Below, in pieces: positions 60,984 to 64,000 of a DNA stretch of 64,000 bases. The notes below the pieces were generated by a model. The model was not told where the DNA came from. It made no database searches and saw nothing but the letters and a program-made list of their open reading frames with translations. The first letter of the stretch is position 1, and each line of letters begins with the position of its first letter. The stretch lies in contig NZ_JAFCWM010000021.1 of the NCBI RefSeq assembly GCF_049897565.1, positions 29,238-93,237 on the forward strand, in the 5' to 3' direction. Both the position numbers and the translations under genes were made by a program. The stretch is from JAFCUW01 sp049897565 (GTDB lineage Bacteria > Pseudomonadota > Gammaproteobacteria > Burkholderiales > Burkholderiaceae_D).

Positions 60984-62450
60984 CTATCCTTCGAACGGCA
61001 CCATCACGCTCGACGTAAATCCACCTTCGGCCAGTGCCCCCACCTCCAGCCATGCACGGCTGCCGTACATCGCCTCCAGCCGCTGTCGTATGTTACTCAG
61101 CCCAACCCCGGTACCTTCTACGCTGGAAAACCCGGCGCCGTTATCGGCAACCGTTACGCGCAGATGCTGTCCCTCCCGCTCGCAGCTGATCGTCAGCTTG
61201 CCACTCGCCCTGTCATGCAACCCGTGCATGATCGAATTCTCGACCAGCGAAATGAGCATCGCCGGCGGAAAAGCGTGCTGCGACAACGCGTCCGGAATAA
61301 TGAAGCCATACGACAGCCGATCGCCCATCCGAATCTTCATGATCGCCAGGTAATGCAGGATCAGGTCCATCTCCTTGCCGACCGTCGATGCATCCGAGCG
61401 CAGGTCTTCGAGCGTGCTGCGCAAATAGACGATCAGGTGGTCCATCATCTCTTCGCCGGCGTCGACGCCGGAGCGATACAGGTGGCGCACATTGGCCAGC
61501 GTATTGAACAGAAAATGCGGCTCGATCTGCGCCTGCAAGATGCGCAGCTGCGATTCGATGGCCTGATGGCGCAATTCGTCCTGCCGCGTCACCGCGGTCG
61601 ACAACGCGAACTCGCTGATCAAAGGCTGGAACAGGTGCGTCTGCAGATAGGCATGAATCGACTGCACTTCGAGCGGATTTGCAAACAGCTCGGTGCGGTA
61701 GTGCCCTCCCCGCAGTTCGCCGGTCACGTGCAGTTCGACGGCCGCCGGCCCCAATCCGACGACAGCGATGCGAATGCGCACCGGGCACATGGTCCATTGC
61801 AGCGTGTAGAACTGGTGGCCAGCGAGGTCGTGCACGGTGACGCTGGCATGCGCATCGTAGAAGAAGCGGCGATAGCGCGTCGTCGCTTCATGCGTCAGGC
61901 GCTCCAGGTAGCGCACCAGCACTTGGCTGGCGACCTCGCGGGAAGCCGGCAGCAGCACTACTTTCCGGTAATAGCTGCCGTCCGCCACGGCACGCAGATT
62001 CAGGCGCTTTTGCCCGAAGGTGTACACACGCGACCAGGACAGCCCGATCGAAACCGCCGCAATCGACTTGGCCATTCCAAATAGGAGCAATGCAAGATTG
62101 TCACCCTCCGCAAGCGCATTCCCCATCGCCCGGATCGAGACGCCGGACATCGCATCGAGGACAGCGGCAAGCAACAACACATACACCAGGATGGTGGCAA
62201 CCTGAATGGCGGCCTGCGCCTGGATTCGCAATGCAAAGGCGACGCCGTTCTTCAATGATCCCGTCGCCGAAAAACGCTTCGACGCCCACCACAGATAGGC
62301 CGCCTGAAAGACCACGTCCGCCGTCAGCCACTGCCACGTTGGAATCCGGCCGAATGCCAGGCAGAACGCGATGCCGGTGGCGATACCGAGCGGCACCATA
62401 ACAATCAGGTCGTTTGCCTTTACCCTGTCATTCGACGCGCTCAATTTCAT
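60984..62450 (-). CDS. LytS-type (PF06580) sensor kinase 2, paralogue
   Basis: 488 residues. Same architecture: membrane helices, His in QIEPHFLFNTLANVRHLYRS, ATPase box LVENSIMHGL, GTGVGLSNI. Identical over long blocks to kinase 1. No LytTR gene of its own; probably shares the single regulator at 58539. The 229-bp gap to kinase 1 holds no gene. Confidence 0.92.
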   Translation of the reverse strand: MKLSASNDRVKANDLIVMVPLGIATGIAFCLAFGRIPTWQWLTADVVFQAAYLWWASKRFSATGSLKNGVAFALRIQAQAAIQVATILVYVLLLAAVLDAMSGVSIRAMGNALAEGDNLALLLFGMAKSIAAVSIGLSWSRVYTFGQKRLNLRAVADGSYYRKVVLLPASREVASQVLVRYLERLTHEATTRYRRFFYDAHASVTVHDLAGHQFYTLQWTMCPVRIRIAVVGLGPAAVELHVTGELRGGHYRTELFANPLEVQSIHAYLQTHLFQPLISEFALSTAVTRQDELRHQAIESQLRILQAQIEPHFLFNTLANVRHLYRSGVDAGEEMMDHLIVYLRSTLEDLRSDASTVGKEMDLILHYLAIMKIRMGDRLSYGFIIPDALSQHAFPPAMLISLVENSIMHGLHDRASGKLTISCEREGQHLRVTVADNGAGFSSVEGTGVGLSNIRQRLEAMYGSRAWLEVGALAEGGFTSSVMVPFEG

Positions 62451-62575
62451 TCCGGACTCCGCATTTGATGGATATTCTTATTTTGCAGCACGGAGTTTGC
62501 GCTGGCCGGCTTGATGCGATGGATGAAGGTAAAAGCGCGACGAGTGCGCGATAAGACGGAATTCGCCCGCGGCGA

Positions 62576-63129
62576 TTATGCGCCGAGCGCCTTGCGATCG
62601 GCGCCATGCGCCCGGCAAATCACGGGATTGTCGGGGTCGAGGCTCCATTCGCAGCAGCCGCCGTCATAAACGGCGATGCGTTCCCAGTTCATCAGCCAGG
62701 CACAGAAGAATGCCAGCGACGCGCTCATGCTGTTGACGTCGTCGTCGTCGCCCCTGCCCTGAGCGGCAGTCCGGCATTGGTCCGGGCATCGAAGCCGCCA
62801 TCGAGCAGGCCCACATCGGCCACTCCCGCATACAGCATCAGGTGCGCCGCGCTTCGCCGCCGCCAGCCGATTGCGCCCGTAAAGGACGACGGTCGTGTCG
62901 TGGCGAATGCCGTGTTCCAGCAACAGGCGCTCGAGCGCCGTGTCGGATGCCTTGTTCCACAGCGGGCCATGCTCGAAGCGCGCGGTATCGGTATAGCCGG
63001 CGCCGGCGATATGCCCACGCGCGAATGCATCCGATGCGCCGAAGCCGATTTCAAACAGGTGCCATTCATTCGCCGGCGCGGCAACCAGCGACACCCCGGC
63101 GACCAGGCCCGCCACCCAGGCGAGCCGCC
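62576..63129 (-). pseudogene. Sulfurtransferase (rhodanese) remnant with frameshifts
   Basis: Minus-strand fragments in alternating frames. FARGHIAGAGYTDTARFE, LLLEHGIRHDTTVVLYGRN in one frame; AAHLMLYAGVADVGLLDGGF in the next, after an extra base near 62848; then back to the first frame for AWLMNWERIAVYDGG and EWSLDPDNPV. The order is that of a two-domain rhodanese but the middle is missing and the frame is broken at least twice. Confidence 0.7.
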
Positions 63130-63495
63130 AAACACGCTCAGTCCTGAGCGGCTGAAAATCATCGCCAAGGGATCGGCCGCAAAGCTGTCCATATGCTCGA
63201 GAATATGGAAGACGCGGGCGCCAACGACGCCGGCGATCATGACGGTGACGGCAAAGTTGGGTACGATTTCCTGCGGCGCGATGTCGAGCCACCCTGCCGC
63301 ACCATCCTTGCCGGTTATGCGCCGCTTGACATTGCCGAGCTGTCCGCTGGCGTGCATGCGTGCCAATTCCGCGCTGAGCAAGGCAGACGCGGCGAGCATG
63401 GCAAACGCGACGAACAAGCCGAACATCGCGATCGGCAGCGGCAGATCGTAGCCAGTGAGAGCCTTGATTACATCACTCAAATAAGGAAACGACAT
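63130..63495 (-). pseudogene. Prolipoprotein diacylglyceryl transferase (Lgt)-like remnant
   Basis: Starts MSFPYLSDVIKALTGYDLPL at 63495, then hydrophobic helices and the Lgt segment VVGARVFHILEHMDSFAADP, MIFSRSGLSVFGG. The frame breaks at 63125-63130 and LAWVAGLVAGVSLV continues in another frame before the rhodanese remnant. About 120 residues survive of the usual 260-280. Not a working Lgt; whether the ancestor was an Lgt-sulfurtransferase fusion or two adjacent genes is unclear. Confidence 0.7.
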
Positions 63496-63889
63496 GAACA
63501 CTCTATTATTGACTAGTGGGGACTGCGAATAAAAATTCGCGGCACTTGATTGACGGCAGAATTTATCATGAATTCGCGACAACTCAGCGAATAACCTCCG
63601 GCGTCCACGGGGCATACAATACTGGTTTGCCGCCGCTGCGCCGGACTGGCCGAAGCGCGCTGCAGACGTTGGCTTAAGCAAGCACCATAAGAGTGGCGCT
63701 TCTTAGAACCAGCAGTAATAAAGGTGTTTGCTTCGGCGCGATTTGCGGCCCCGCCGATTATTGCGCTGACATCCGAACATACATATATCCGGTGCCAGCA
63801 GATTGCTGCGCATCTCTCCACAGGCAGCGATACGCTGGCCCTGTCTCGAGAAATCGATCACACCATGATGAAGATTTGACTGACATCGG
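63496..63889. other. Non-coding stretch before the intron end
   Basis: No convincing gene in about 390 bp; short open frames on the minus strand lack an RBS and family features. It separates the lgt remnant from the group II intron end. Confidence 0.5.
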
Positions 63890-64000
63890 CATAGGGGGCA
63901 GCCCAAAAGGGCCGCTCCCCTGCCACACCACCCGGCATGCGGGTCCGCACCGGGCGATTCGAGTAGTTGAGGTTAAGAAAGACGTGGTACGCCAAGGCGA
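63890..64000 (-). mobile_element. Probable 3' end of a group II intron (continues past the window)
   Basis: On the minus strand the end of the window reads GCCCGGTGCGGACCCGCATG, then CCGGGTGGTGTGG, followed by a GC-rich AGGGGAGCGGCC... hairpin and CCCCCTATGCCGAT. CCCGG...CCGGG with the GCGG/CCGC inner stem resembles intron domain V, and the following hairpin ending in CTAT looks like domain VI. I know this sequence pattern from the segment downstream of intron-encoded reverse transcriptases. The reverse transcriptase gene would lie beyond position 64000. No RT motif can be checked here. Confidence 0.6.

Noticed and set aside
63513..63821. 102-codon minus-strand ORF near the right edge
   Set aside because: No family features, many rare residues, no RBS; likely noise in non-coding DNA.
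63703..63906. 67-codon minus-strand ORF overlapping the intron end
   Set aside because: Lies across the intron boundary and has no conserved features.

Overview
The window is GC-rich, almost fully coding DNA from a betaproteobacterium, most likely an Oxalobacteraceae of the Massilia/Duganella/Janthinobacterium type. I base this on the protein mix (RhlE close to beta-proteobacterial versions, PHB-type reductase, Gram-negative porin, atypical Crp/Fnr regulators, kelch/RHS remnants, many LytS-type and hybrid kinases) and on the GGGGTCAGGTCTGACA-type intergenic repeats. No rRNA, tRNA, CRISPR array or intact transposase was seen.

Layout. 1-5 kb: end of suhB, rhlE with a good promoter, a repeat element, then a MarR-MFS-isomerase-VOC gene run behind a perfect palindrome. 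5-10.5 kb: lipoprotein, DksA/TraR-like zinc protein, phaB, a glycine-rich stress protein, mtfA, a winged-helix regulator. 10.5-16.3 kb: collagen-like lipoprotein, two outer-membrane proteins, YihY, YdcF-like, AI-2E exporter family. 16.4-26.3 kb: envelope-stress block (BON, glycine-zipper, DUF3309, patatin, a six-gene DUF4398-OmpA-ferritin-YqjD-YqjE-YqjK operon, AsmA). 26.4-29.7 kb: three-gene unit of a soluble hybrid histidine kinase, a small unknown protein and a double-domain KaiC-like ATPase. 29.7-32.2 kb: debris (kelch/RHS and cytochrome c peroxidase pseudogenes). 32.2-35.4 kb: Crp/Fnr regulator and more small envelope proteins. 35.5-47.3 kb: mostly metabolism and lipid genes (class IV aminotransferase, PF10136 membrane protein, phospholipase D, phosphoesterase, lipid kinase, PAP2, sulfate-binding protein, dienelactone hydrolase) and a small gene behind two LexA-like boxes. 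47.3-62.5 kb: dense signalling (PAS response regulator, three hybrid or simple kinases, second Crp/Fnr, LytTR regulator with two paralogous LytS kinases) plus a porin and secreted proteins. 62.5-64 kb: decayed lgt/sulfurtransferase genes and the likely 3' end of a group II intron running off the right edge.

The most interesting thread is a 14-bp palindrome, GTNCG-N4-CGNAC, found nine times in non-coding DNA upstream of the small envelope/stress genes and of both Crp/Fnr genes. Its geometry is that of a Crp/Fnr-class site, so these scattered genes may form one undescribed regulon. Other points worth checking are the twin SOS boxes at 43.7 kb, the kinase-KaiC operon, and a CTG start codon in a 4-nt stop/start overlap.
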